Notes: generated from the letters alone by a model not told the origin. DNA of 64,000 nt from Bacillus sp. FJAT-44742 (GCF_002797315.1 NZ_KZ454936.1:2799645-2863644); one strand, 5' to 3'; shown: positions 35,344 through 43,210, counted from the stretch's first letter. Translations and numbers: made by a program.

Positions 35344-35365
35344 CATATTTCAAGCAAAAACCGAA

Positions 35366-35445
35366 GATTCATTTTTGAATTATTTTCTGAATTAACTCTA
35401 TTTTCTGTAATTCACTTTTGTATTATGAACCAAAAATGAATTACA
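35366..35445. promoter_or_regulatory. Putative upstream activating sequences for the sigma-54 activator
   Basis: At 35406-35445 two 15-base arms (TGTAATTCAYTTTTG) face each other around a 10-base spacer with one mismatch. A third half-site (GATTCATTTTTG) is at 35366-35377, within a smaller palindrome ATTCATTTTTGAAT. They lie about 80-155 bases upstream of the predicted start site, the normal range for enhancer-binding activators. The larger repeat also overlaps the activator stop codon. Confidence 0.6.
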
Positions 35446-37129
35446 GGGTTTCCGTATCAATAGAAAGTCCATATTTTTTTAGTTTTCTTACGACTGTTGC
35501 CTGGCTGGTTTCCAGGTGTTCAGCAATTTCATAAGTTGTAGACCATTTTTTTACCGCTGTAGATAATACCTTTTTTTCTGCTTCTTCCACGCTTTTCTTT
35601 AAAGGAAGTAATGTACTCTCGGGGACATATTCATATCCTTCTTTATATTCGTCTGGAAGGTCGTCAAAGGATAAACTCTTTGCGGGACAGGTTATCATCA
35701 TACGTTCAACCAGATTAGATAACTCTCTGACGTTCCCAGGCCAGTGATACCTTAGAAAAAATTCTGTTAATGTACGGTCTGCTGTTTTATTCATTTCATA
35801 TTTTTTGTTGTATTTATTAACTAAGGACTGCACCAAAGGCAAAATATCTTCTTTTCGCTCCCTGAGTGGCGGCACAAAAACCGGCACTACGTGCAGACGG
35901 TAATATAGATCTTCTCGGAACGTCCCTTCCTTTACCATCTTTTTTAAATCCTTATTTGTGGCTGCTATTACTCTAACATCTACTTTTTTTGTTTTTGTTC
36001 CACCGATTCGCTGAATCTCCTTTTCTTGAAGGACCCTGAGAAACTTCACCTGCAGTGGTTCGGGCATTTCTCCTACTTCATCCATAAATAAAAAACCTCT
36101 ATCTGCCATTTCAAACAACCCGGGTTTTCCTGAGCGGCTGGCTCCTGAAAAGGCCCCGGCCTCATATCCAAATAATTCAGATTCCAGCAAGTCTTTAGGA
36201 AGAGCACCGCAATTAATTTTAATAAAGTTTCCACTGTCGTAGCGATTGCTCACGCGATACAAGTGCCTGGCTAATACATCTTTCCCTACACCCGTTTCTC
36301 CTAAAATGAGCACCGTCGTATCTACATGAGCTAATCTTTCTGCGGTGTTAAAGAGGTCCAGCATCTTTTCGCTTTTAATTACTACCTCAGGATCTTCCTT
36401 TGTATAGGCTTTAAGCCTTTCAAGCTGCTGTTCGTATTTTTTATTTAATTGCTGTACTTCATTTAGTTGTTCATGCAGCTCATTTAATTCTGACAAATCT
36501 CGAATGTTGGTTACAATTTTCTCAATTTCCCCGTTTTCATTAAAAATAGGGCTGCCCGTCATTACCGTTTTTTTCTGATTAAAATTCTTTTGTACGACAT
36601 TCACCGTTTCTTTTGCTTTCAATACTTTTGTGGTGACGGATTCTTTTAATATCCCTCTTTTCATAAGATCATGGACGTTTTTTCCTATGTAGTAGTGTTT
36701 GGGGATGCCTGATATTCTTTCTATGGCTGAATTTGTTTTTAATGTATTTCCTTCATGATCTGTGATGTATATACCATCATAGGAGCTTTCAATGATGGCA
36801 TCGAGCTCACGGTTTGACTTATTAAGTTCCTTAATCTTCTCCTTCATTCCAGCGTATTCTTCCCCTGGCACTGCTATATAGTTAAAAATGCCATTAGTAG
36901 AAGGATAATTTGTTTTTCGCATAAAAAATAGAAAACATTGATCTTGCAGTTTCCCTAAAAATGATTCTTGATCAGTGCGAAAATCAGAAAAGACAGAATC
37001 AGCGTTGTCACCCGCTGTGACTTTCCCCTGGAAAAGTTCAAATGCAGCTTCGTTTAAGGACTGTATGGTAGTTTCATGATCAGTAGTGAATGAAGCAAAC
37101 GGGAAATGGAATATACTCATGGGAGCCAT
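35441..37129 (-). CDS. PAS-domain sigma-54-dependent transcriptional activator
   Basis: A 562-residue enhancer-binding protein of the RocR/BkdR kind. Residues 1-100 form an unassigned sensor region, and a PAS domain covers about 105-215 (AIIESSYDGIYITDHEGNTL). A coiled linker leads to the AAA+ domain (about 250-480) with Walker A GETGVGKD at 277-284, the sigma-54 contact loop GAFSGA at 325-330 and Walker B FLFMDE at 346-351. A Fis-like helix-turn-helix ends the protein (STTYEIAEHLETSQATVVRK). The loop has Ser for the usual Thr of GAFTGA. It should sense an acid or acyl-CoA and activate the promoter next door. Its start overlaps the upstream reductase stop as TGATG. Confidence 0.92.
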   Translation of the reverse strand: MAPMSIFHFPFASFTTDHETTIQSLNEAAFELFQGKVTAGDNADSVFSDFRTDQESFLGKLQDQCFLFFMRKTNYPSTNGIFNYIAVPGEEYAGMKEKIKELNKSNRELDAIIESSYDGIYITDHEGNTLKTNSAIERISGIPKHYYIGKNVHDLMKRGILKESVTTKVLKAKETVNVVQKNFNQKKTVMTGSPIFNENGEIEKIVTNIRDLSELNELHEQLNEVQQLNKKYEQQLERLKAYTKEDPEVVIKSEKMLDLFNTAERLAHVDTTVLILGETGVGKDVLARHLYRVSNRYDSGNFIKINCGALPKDLLESELFGYEAGAFSGASRSGKPGLFEMADRGFLFMDEVGEMPEPLQVKFLRVLQEKEIQRIGGTKTKKVDVRVIAATNKDLKKMVKEGTFREDLYYRLHVVPVFVPPLRERKEDILPLVQSLVNKYNKKYEMNKTADRTLTEFFLRYHWPGNVRELSNLVERMMITCPAKSLSFDDLPDEYKEGYEYVPESTLLPLKKSVEEAEKKVLSTAVKKWSTTYEIAEHLETSQATVVRKLKKYGLSIDTETL

Positions 37130-38040
37130 CAGCCTTTCCTTACATCTATAAACGTCAATATAGAGTAAAGCGTTTCCAAAACAGGCGTATCCACTTCTAA
37201 CCTTCTCGCCTTTTTAACGAAATACCCGCATAATGCTTCAACCTCCATGGGCTTGCCCTTTTCTCTATCCTGAAGCATAGAGGTTTTGTGATGTCGTACT
37301 AAGGCGGCATCAGCGAATACTTGATCTATTGCTTTTTTAGTCACTTTAATATTTGCTTTCTTTGCTACTTCTACGATTTCCTTTAATACCAGCTCTGCTG
37401 TTTTATTTAATTCAGGAGAATCTAATATCTCGCCTACAGCAGCTCCAGTTACAGCAGACAGAGGATTAAAAGTGACATTCCAAAGAGACTTTCGCCATTT
37501 TCTTTCAATGATGCGGTCGCTTGACCTTGTATTGATCCCGCTGATTTCAAACAACTGAACGACCTCATCCGCTTTTTGACAGTTATCATCTGATAGACTT
37601 CCAATAAAAAATAAATGATTCCCTTCTTGTTTCACTGCGCCTGGAGAATCTACCTGGGCAGAAATATGTGCAGCACCAGATAACACCTGCTTCTCTCCAT
37701 AAAGATCAGCTAATACTTCTTCGTTGCTCACTCCATTTTGAAAGGTAAGGATTGATGCCTCCTTTTTGACAAAAGGCATCATTTCCCTGGCTGTCTTTAA
37801 CGTATCCGGTGATTTAACCGTAAACAAAATAAGGTCTGCCCCTTTTATGACATCCATAGAATCAGTAAACGTTGCTTTTATGGTTTTTTCGTGGTTGTTT
37901 GTTTTTAAAATCAGACCATTTTCCTTCATATGCTTAAGATGTTCTCCTCTGGCAATCAATGAAACATTCATTCTTTCATTGCTCAACATGCCGCCAAGAT
38001 AACTTCCAATAGCTCCTGCCCCAACTACTGCAATATTCAT
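37129..38040 (-). CDS. Ketopantoate reductase family protein (PanE/ApbA-like)
   Basis: The ATG at 38040, seven bases after AAGGAGG, gives 303 residues starting MNIAVVGAGAIGSYLGGML with the NADP-binding GAGAIG. ITFQNGVSNEEVLADLYG and the C-terminal KPMEVEALCGYFVKKARRLE match the ApbA/PanE domains, with Lys and Glu at the expected catalytic places. The family reduces 2-ketopantoate for pantothenate, but many paralogues act on other 2-oxo or hydroxy acids. Being translationally coupled to the sigma-54 activator, it may serve CoA supply for the acyl-CoA pathway or handle a 2-oxo acid. Confidence 0.8.
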   Translation of the reverse strand: MNIAVVGAGAIGSYLGGMLSNERMNVSLIARGEHLKHMKENGLILKTNNHEKTIKATFTDSMDVIKGADLILFTVKSPDTLKTAREMMPFVKKEASILTFQNGVSNEEVLADLYGEKQVLSGAAHISAQVDSPGAVKQEGNHLFFIGSLSDDNCQKADEVVQLFEISGINTRSSDRIIERKWRKSLWNVTFNPLSAVTGAAVGEILDSPELNKTAELVLKEIVEVAKKANIKVTKKAIDQVFADAALVRHHKTSMLQDREKGKPMEVEALCGYFVKKARRLEVDTPVLETLYSILTFIDVRKG

Positions 38041-38273
38041 AGCATCCTCCTTACGACTAAAAATGTCATTTACATTTCTTCTATATGGGAGAAACCATTT
38101 CCTTTTATCTATCTTTGTAAAATCTTCGTCTGGCCCTTCTCTGCTTTGAACCCAAAGGCTCAAGTAGACAATCCATCCCAGCCTTTCTCTCGCATCCTCG
38201 GTGAGATGAGACAACGCTGGTATGGCACCTGCAGATTCTGCCATAAAACATTTCCCTTTATCCGTTACAGATC

Positions 38274-38311
38274 CATAAATAAAAGCATACCAGAAGCTTC
38301 CAGCATGCTTT
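38274..38311 (-). terminator. Intrinsic terminator of glaH
   Basis: AAAGCAT and ATGCTTT close a long, nearly self-complementary stem (CTGGAAGCTTCTGG in the middle), followed by TTATTTAT on the minus strand. It lies 15 bases after the glaH stop. Confidence 0.75.
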
Positions 38312-38325
38312 CCTTCAGTATTTAC

Positions 38326-39261
38326 TTACTTTAAGAATTGCCCTCGCTGGCGAAGCAGCTCTCTGTGAAGGTGAACATTTTTCTCAAAAGCTGCTCTGCC
38401 ATGCAGCCAGAATAAATTATTCAGCATAACCAGATTCCCTGTAGGAAGGTTTAACTCAATGACATTTTCATCTTCCTCCATAGAAGAAGAAAGATCACGT
38501 AAATACTTTGCCTGTTGAATAGATTCAGGATAAGCAAATTGGTCGATAAAGCAAATGCAAGGGTTGTTATTTTTCAGGAAAAAGGTTTTACGTTTTACTT
38601 CTTCTTGTACATTTTTACTTGCAGGAGCTTTGTAAGTAAATTCGTAAGAAGCTAAAGGATCTTTAGTAAAACGCTCAAGCTCCTTCCAATCATCCAGGTG
38701 CAGAAGCCTTGATTCTCCTCCAACCGCATGTTCTTCAGCCATTTTCATCATTAGCAGCCAGTCAGTTGGTTCATCTACAAATGTCCCGTCAGTGTGTAAG
38801 GTAAACCGTCTATAAGCCTGCCTTAAATAAGAATCACTGTTATCTGTATCCTTCACGGTAAACCTTGCATAATACTTTCCTGACATGGCATCGAAGTTGG
38901 GCTCTCCTATTAAATGACTTAAAGCAGTGGAGAATAGGATATATTCAGCTACGTCATTCGTTTGTTCTTTAACTCCTATAGTAAATCCCCCTGATGCCCT
39001 GTCATGGAGAATACTGTTGATCGTTTGGGAAAAAGAGGGTCCTGCAACTTCTTCAAGCTTTGCCGCTGCGATAAATCGGTTGTAAGGCACATATTCCAGT
39101 CTTTCTGTGCTCATATCCTTTAGCTCGGAAAAGAATTGTCTTACCACAGCATCACTAATTTCAATATGATACAGTCGGTTGCTTTGCGGATGCTTACTTA
39201 CTCGAAACGTGTTCTCTTCCTTTACAAAATCTCTTTTTACATCCTGTTCAAGCATACTCAT
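38326..39261 (-). CDS. glaH: Glutarate 2-hydroxylase (CsiD/GlaH), Fe(II)/2-oxoglutarate-dependent
   Basis: A 311-residue protein of the CsiD family. The iron-binding triad is His156-x-Asp158 (FTLHTDGTF) and His287 (WLHGRAAF), and C-terminal arginines (HRELLRQR) should hold the 2-oxoglutarate. It hydroxylates glutarate to L-2-hydroxyglutarate while turning 2-oxoglutarate into succinate, in lysine and glutarate breakdown. The next gene upstream, lhgO, encodes the enzyme for the following step, so the assignment is well supported. AGGAGG precedes the ATG. The 260-base leader holds a sigma-A promoter, strong stems and an intrinsic terminator before the ribosome site. Confidence 0.9.
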   Translation of the reverse strand: MSMLEQDVKRDFVKEENTFRVSKHPQSNRLYHIEISDAVVRQFFSELKDMSTERLEYVPYNRFIAAAKLEEVAGPSFSQTINSILHDRASGGFTIGVKEQTNDVAEYILFSTALSHLIGEPNFDAMSGKYYARFTVKDTDNSDSYLRQAYRRFTLHTDGTFVDEPTDWLLMMKMAEEHAVGGESRLLHLDDWKELERFTKDPLASYEFTYKAPASKNVQEEVKRKTFFLKNNNPCICFIDQFAYPESIQQAKYLRDLSSSMEEDENVIELNLPTGNLVMLNNLFWLHGRAAFEKNVHLHRELLRQRGQFLK

Positions 39262-39284
39262 TGTTCATTCCTCCTCTAAAATTA

Positions 39285-39333
39285 AACATAAAAAGCCAGC
39301 TATACTGTGAGGTTGCACAGTACAACTGGCTTT
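39285..39333 (-). terminator. Leader terminator before glaH
   Basis: AAAGCCAG and CTGGCTTT form the outer stem, TACTGTG and CACAGTA the inner one, followed by TTTTTA. It lies between the glaH promoter and its ribosome site, so it must be controlled for glaH to be expressed. Confidence 0.85.
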
Positions 39334-39463
39334 AGATTACTGGTTATGCTCTACGGAAATAGAGTCATAGTAACTAAACAGCTGAAGAGTTATATAGGTG
39401 AATTCGCGTATTCCTTCATTCACGATTCTTCAGGTTCTACCCTGAGAAGGTGAATGGGTAACT
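39334..39463 (-). promoter_or_regulatory. Structured leader RNA of glaH, possible riboswitch or attenuator
   Basis: On the transcript, CATTCAC/GTGAATG encloses an inner CAGG/CCTG stem. Further on, TTTAGTTAC can pair with GTAATCTAAA, enclosing a CTCTA/TAGAG hairpin. The 3' side of that second stem (CTAAA) overlaps the first bases of the terminator arm, so the two folds compete. That is the layout of a transcriptional riboswitch. It does not match the lysine, glycine, glutamine, T-box or SAM consensus features I know. Confidence 0.55.
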
Positions 39464-39469
39464 GATTAC

Positions 39470-39498
39470 AGTGTAAAACAGCTTAAAACTAATGTCAA
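39470..39498 (-). promoter_or_regulatory. Sigma-A promoter of glaH
   Basis: TTGACA (39493-39498), a 17-base spacer and TACACT (39470-39475) on the minus strand. Transcription should start near 39463, over 200 bases before the glaH ATG. Confidence 0.8.
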
Positions 39499-39525
39499 CA
39501 TATATTCAAAATATTCTATCATTTA

Positions 39526-40740
39526 CTATGATTGACTGGTGAGAGCATTTTCTTTCTTCATGCCTATCAACCTTGTCACTTCTTCACCGATCTGGATAGA
39601 AGCTGTGGCTGCTGGTGAAGGAGCGTTACAAATGTGAAAGCTGTTTTTCCCAGTCACAATATGAAAGTCATCGACAAGGCTTCCATCTGCCTTTAAAGCT
39701 TGTGCTCTTACTCCCGCCGGTGCAGGATCCAAGTCATCTCCGGTTATTTCAGGAATCAGCTTTTGGAGGCTTTCTACAAACTTAGCTTTGCTGAATGAGC
39801 GAATCATTTCTTCTGATCCTTCTTTCACATAATTTCTTGCCAGTTTCCAAAAGCCGCTGTACCCCATGACTTCCATGAAATCTTTAAGTAAAAAATCAGT
39901 CTTTCTGTATCCTTCTCGTTTAAAGCTAAGAACTGCATTGGGTCCCGCTTCTACTTCTCCATCTATCATTCTCGTAAAGTGGACTCCTAGAAATGGGAAG
40001 TCTGGGTTAGGCACAGGATAGACAAGATTTTTAACAAGTCCCCTTTTTTCCTCTTTAAGAGTATAATACTCTCCTCGAAACGGGATCACTTTCATGTCTG
40101 TATGATAGCCCGTTTTTCTTGCTATTCTATCACTGTGAAGACCGGCACAATTAATTAACGTTTTGGCTCGATAGGTGCTGTGCTGTGTCTCTATGGTTAC
40201 CTGGGACTCCTCCTCTGTAATATTTTGAACCTCAGTATTAAGAAGCATTGTCCCTCCGCCCTCTTCAATCAGCGAAGCAAAAGTCTCACTGACCTGCTTG
40301 AAATTAACAATTCCTGCTGAAGGAACATGAATCGCTGCAAGGCCGTTCACGTTAGGTTCCTTTTCCTTCAGCTCTTCCCTGCTTATTTTTCTAATGTTTA
40401 AGCCGTTCTCCAACCCACGTTTGTAGAGATTATCTAAACGTGGCAGCTCCTGGTCATTAGTGGCAACAATAACCTTTCCGCAGACATCATGGTCAATGTT
40501 ATGCTCTTGGCAAAACTCTACCATCGATTGATTGCCCGCCTTTGCGAACCTTGCTTTGTAGCTTCCTGGTTTATAATAAATTCCAGAGTGAATAACGCCA
40601 CTGTTATGACCAGTTTGGTGAGAGGCCCAGCTTTCTTCTTTTTCAATCATTAAAATGGAGGCCCCAGGGAACCTTTTTGTTAGGGAGTGCCCTACAGAAA
40701 GGCCAACAATTCCACCACCTATAATCGCATAATCGTACAT
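39526..40740 (-). CDS. lhgO: L-2-hydroxyglutarate oxidase
   Basis: A 404-residue FAD-dependent enzyme of the DAO/LhgO family. FAD motif GGGIVGLS begins at residue 8, SHQTGHNSGVIHSGIYYKPG near 45-64 is the LhgO hallmark, and VIPFRGEYYTLK lies near 225. It oxidises L-2-hydroxyglutarate to 2-oxoglutarate, passing electrons to the quinone pool. Together with GlaH it converts glutarate to a TCA-cycle intermediate. It has its own leader with a terminator upstream, and a second regulated leader separates it from glaH. Confidence 0.92.
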   Translation of the reverse strand: MYDYAIIGGGIVGLSVGHSLTKRFPGASILMIEKEESWASHQTGHNSGVIHSGIYYKPGSYKARFAKAGNQSMVEFCQEHNIDHDVCGKVIVATNDQELPRLDNLYKRGLENGLNIRKISREELKEKEPNVNGLAAIHVPSAGIVNFKQVSETFASLIEEGGGTMLLNTEVQNITEEESQVTIETQHSTYRAKTLINCAGLHSDRIARKTGYHTDMKVIPFRGEYYTLKEEKRGLVKNLVYPVPNPDFPFLGVHFTRMIDGEVEAGPNAVLSFKREGYRKTDFLLKDFMEVMGYSGFWKLARNYVKEGSEEMIRSFSKAKFVESLQKLIPEITGDDLDPAPAGVRAQALKADGSLVDDFHIVTGKNSFHICNAPSPAATASIQIGEEVTRLIGMKKENALTSQS

Positions 40741-40770
40741 TAGCTTCCTCCTATTCCCTGATTAAAATGC

Positions 40771-40811
40771 AAAAAAGCCAGTCTTCTCCTTTTTCAGGCG
40801 GGGTGACTGGC
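40771..40811 (-). terminator. Leader terminator before lhgO
   Basis: GCCAGTC and GACTGGC pair and are followed by TTTTTTG on the minus strand, only about 30 bases before the lhgO start codon. It must be bypassed for expression. Confidence 0.85.
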
Positions 40812-40945
40812 TATAACCTATTTGTAAATGCTCTTCACTCTTCCTGAAGAATCATAGGCTACTCAGTATGATTAAAAAAATTTTACCTTTCCCTTCTCTG
40901 GCCCTGTCAGGGGCTGCCTGACTAGAAGAGAAGGAGTATCCACCT
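40812..40945 (-). promoter_or_regulatory. Structured leader RNA of lhgO, possible riboswitch or attenuator
   Basis: The transcript can form CCTTCTCT/AGAGAAGG around an inner GTCAGG/CCTGAC stem, then ATCATA/TATGAT. An alternative AGCCTAT/ATAGGTT pairing would break the latter. The outer-plus-inner stem architecture resembles the first domain of the glaH leader, though loops differ. The first stem is followed after 11 bases by seven T, so it could instead be a weak terminator of the DUF3870 gene. Confidence 0.5.
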
Positions 40946-40948
40946 AAT

Positions 40949-40977
40949 ACTGTATACTCCTTTTGAAATTATGTCAA
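40949..40977 (-). promoter_or_regulatory. Sigma-A-like promoter of lhgO
   Basis: TTGACA (40972-40977) with TACAGT 17 bases away (40949-40954) on the minus strand; an overlapping TATACA is 15 bases away. It starts 14 bases after the DUF3870 stop codon. Confidence 0.6.
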
Positions 40978-40990
40978 TGTTCAGACTTGT

Positions 40991-41317
40991 TTACTTATTT
41001 CTTAGAAAGTGTGTATGAAACTGAATATGTAGATCTTTAATGGCTGCTAAAATTGCGTTCTTTGCTTTTCCATGATAGTGGGTTTCCACCGCTCTTAGTA
41101 TAATTTCTACACTGTCCTTGAGACTGTATCCTCTTAACAAATGATGAATATATTCCCTTCCATGTTCTGTCGCCAGAGTACAGGAGGCTTGAAGTATCAC
41201 TCCATACTTTCTGTCTACTTCTGCTGTAACTGTCAACGTATTAAACACACTTTGCGCCGCCATGCCTTCTGGAAGTCTTGCATGGCCGGCAATAAATGCA
41301 ATGTTGCCATTTTCCAT
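40991..41317 (-). CDS. DUF3870 domain-containing protein
   Basis: A 108-residue soluble protein recognised as DUF3870 by its GHARLPEGMAAQSVFNTLTV start, the VILQASCTLATEHGREYIHH core and the RAVETHYHGKAKNAILAAI end. Function is unknown. It is oriented like lhgO and separated from it by the lhgO promoter and leader, and it follows the Lrp gene by about 100 bases. That context suggests a role in amino-acid or carboxylate degradation. AAGGAG precedes the ATG. Confidence 0.8.
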   Translation of the reverse strand: MENGNIAFIAGHARLPEGMAAQSVFNTLTVTAEVDRKYGVILQASCTLATEHGREYIHHLLRGYSLKDSVEIILRAVETHYHGKAKNAILAAIKDLHIQFHTHFLRNK

Positions 41318-41421
41318 GTACTTTTACTCCTTTCCACACTTTTATTCTATATTATAAAGGAGAGAACCAACTCTACTCTGCCTGCTATGAATCGTTTTAT
41401 AGAGAGTTGCTCTTTTTACTG

Positions 41422-41934
41422 TTAGATAGCTTTCTTTGAATCTGCTTCCATGCCGCTCTCCTTATCCTTGCCTTCTGGGAGAACATATGAAAAAGAATCT
41501 TTATATTCCTTTAGTTCCACGCTGACATCTATTGATTGAATCCCCTCTAATTGTGATAATTGATGATTCACAAAATGAACGAGGGATTCATTGTTTCTAA
41601 AATAAGCCTGTATAATTAAATCATGCATACCGGAAAAAGCTCCGACAAAACGGACTTCCTGAAAGCTCTTAAGCTTTATGGCAATATCCTCTTGTTTCCC
41701 CAGCTGTGTTGAGAAACCGATAATTGCCTGAACATGTAGGCCCACCTTGTCAGGATTCGTATGAACCACAAATTCAAAGACCCCATTTTCCTGCATTTTT
41801 TTAACGCGGGAACGGACTGTCCCTTCACTAACCCCTAGTATATCAGCAATATTACTGTAAGGGCGTTTCCCATTTTCCTGCAAAAATCCCAGGATAGAAA
41901 AATCCACTTTATCCAGCTCTTGCATTTTCCCCAC
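41422..41934 (-). CDS. Lrp/AsnC family transcriptional regulator
   Basis: A 170-residue regulator. The N-terminal helix-turn-helix (LDKVDFSILGFLQENGKRPY, then NIADILGVSEGTVRSRVKKM) is followed by a RAM ligand-binding domain (about 70-150) with VRFVGAFSGMHDLIIQAYF. Lrp proteins form octamers and respond to amino acids or related acids. Its place upstream of DUF3870, lhgO and glaH makes it a candidate regulator of glutarate or lysine breakdown. The extra C-terminal tail (about 20 charged residues) is unusual. Confidence 0.88.
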   Translation of the reverse strand: MGKMQELDKVDFSILGFLQENGKRPYSNIADILGVSEGTVRSRVKKMQENGVFEFVVHTNPDKVGLHVQAIIGFSTQLGKQEDIAIKLKSFQEVRFVGAFSGMHDLIIQAYFRNNESLVHFVNHQLSQLEGIQSIDVSVELKEYKDSFSYVLPEGKDKESGMEADSKKAI

Positions 41935-42094
41935 TCCTCATCTAAAGGATGTAATATTTACAATTATAGGTAATCATTTTATGTCTTACAAGGTATTATC
42001 CAGGCACTTTTTGACGCTTTTATTACATACAAATACACTATGAAAAATGTCGAACTCTCTTAGCAACAGGCAGACTTAAAAAGCAGACATGGAT

Positions 42095-42598
42095 TCAGCA
42101 GAAAGCTACCTTTTTTTCCATGTGAACAGTCTCCAGCCTGTCATTCTCATCTCTCACAATTAAAAAACCTTTCTTCTCCCAGAAAGTTAGTCCTCCAGGT
42201 AAAAACTCATGTGTATGAAGATACATTGTTTGATAGCCGGATTCGACACAAAACCTGACAGCTCTATCATATAACCTTGAACCAATTCCTTGCTTGCGGC
42301 TATCACTTTTTACGTAACATTTAATAATTTCACAGGTGTCCGGTAAGCAATACCGCCCTTGTAAAGCGGTAATTCTGTCGTCATATGGCCGGACAGCAAT
42401 TGTTCCCAAAACATTCCCTTCAGAAAAAGCTGCTAAAAAAATGGCTTTATCATTATTAATAAACAGTCTTTCCATCTCGGTAATATCTTTTTTAGCGTTA
42501 TCGCTTAAAGGAAAAGGATAAACTTCTGCCATGGTGGGGAGCAAAAATGCGGCTACATTATCAATTTCCTCTGGTTTTACCTCTCGTATGTCAATCAT
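42095..42598 (-). CDS. GNAT family N-acetyltransferase
   Basis: A 167-residue GNAT protein. The acetyl-CoA pyrophosphate loop is SRKQGIGSRLYDRAVRF (near 97-113, matching the Q/RxxGxG/A motif), and NDRLETVHMEKKV ends the protein. The substrate is unknown. It is separate from its neighbours and lies next to the degraded LysR/EamA locus. Confidence 0.85.
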   Translation of the reverse strand: MIDIREVKPEEIDNVAAFLLPTMAEVYPFPLSDNAKKDITEMERLFINNDKAIFLAAFSEGNVLGTIAVRPYDDRITALQGRYCLPDTCEIIKCYVKSDSRKQGIGSRLYDRAVRFCVESGYQTMYLHTHEFLPGGLTFWEKKGFLIVRDENDRLETVHMEKKVAFC

Positions 42599-42662
42599 GA
42601 GTTCCTCCTGTGCTATGTACTAAAATTCAAGCAAAAATAACTTTTATTCAGTAAAGTGAAAG

Positions 42663-42914
42663 TTACAGCTGACTAACCATTGGCATTGTTCTACGTACCT
42701 GGTAGATTTCTTGGATGCGGGGGGATTGCCTTTTTGAAAGCAGCAATGTCTTTACCCTGCAGCTCTCTTCTTCTATAAGAAGCAAACAGATATCCGCATA
42801 TGCCGGCAGGACACTTTCAAGTACGATACTAACTCCAGTTTTTTTCTATCATTGAAACAATAGCATGATCATCAGCTAATTCATAATTTAATTTGCTTTT
42901 TATATCGAAATTTT
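42663..42914 (-). pseudogene. LysR-family regulator, frameshifted C-terminal remnant
   Basis: On the minus strand one frame reads YELADDHAIVSMIEKN and then meets a stop. A second frame takes over at once with GVSIVLESVLPAYADICLLL and runs to TAA at 42663 (LSKRQSPRIQEIYQVRRT). Joined, they match the end of a LysR substrate-binding domain. Everything upstream, including the DNA-binding domain, is gone. It faces the EamA remnant, the usual divergent arrangement for a regulator and its transporter. Confidence 0.65.
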
Positions 42915-42955
42915 AATTTATCAGTTAAGAAGATGGAGCCGTAGAACGGGCTTAA

Positions 42956-43210
42956 AGAATTATTATAACAAAAAGATATGTTGTTTCTCTTAAGCTTTTA
43001 GTGGGGGCTGGACTTTCATTTATATTTTATGTAATTGGAATTCGGCGGACTACCCCGACAACTGCTTCGATGGTCGCTATGGTAGAGCCGGTAACAGCTT
43101 CATTATTTGGCGTTTTGCTTCTTGGAGATCATTTGACAACCATTCAAGTTTTTGGAATGGTAATCATCCTCCTTACAATCACCGTATTTAGTGTGAAGCA
43201 GTCCAATTGA
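42956..43210 (+). pseudogene. EamA/DMT-family transporter, C-terminal remnant
   Basis: The 3' end of an EamA permease: LLVGAGLSFIFYVIGIRRTT, then ASMVAMVEPVTASLFGVLLL and a final membrane helix, about two or three of the usual ten. A TAA at 42953 closes the frame upstream and there is no convincing ribosome site. The family exports amino acids or metabolites. This copy must be inactive. Confidence 0.75.

Noticed and set aside
39280-39525. T-box reading of the glaH leader because of a GGGTAGAACC segment
   Set aside because: The T-box core (GGGTGGnACCGCG) is not matched, and the gene is not an aminoacyl-tRNA synthetase or amino-acid biosynthesis gene.
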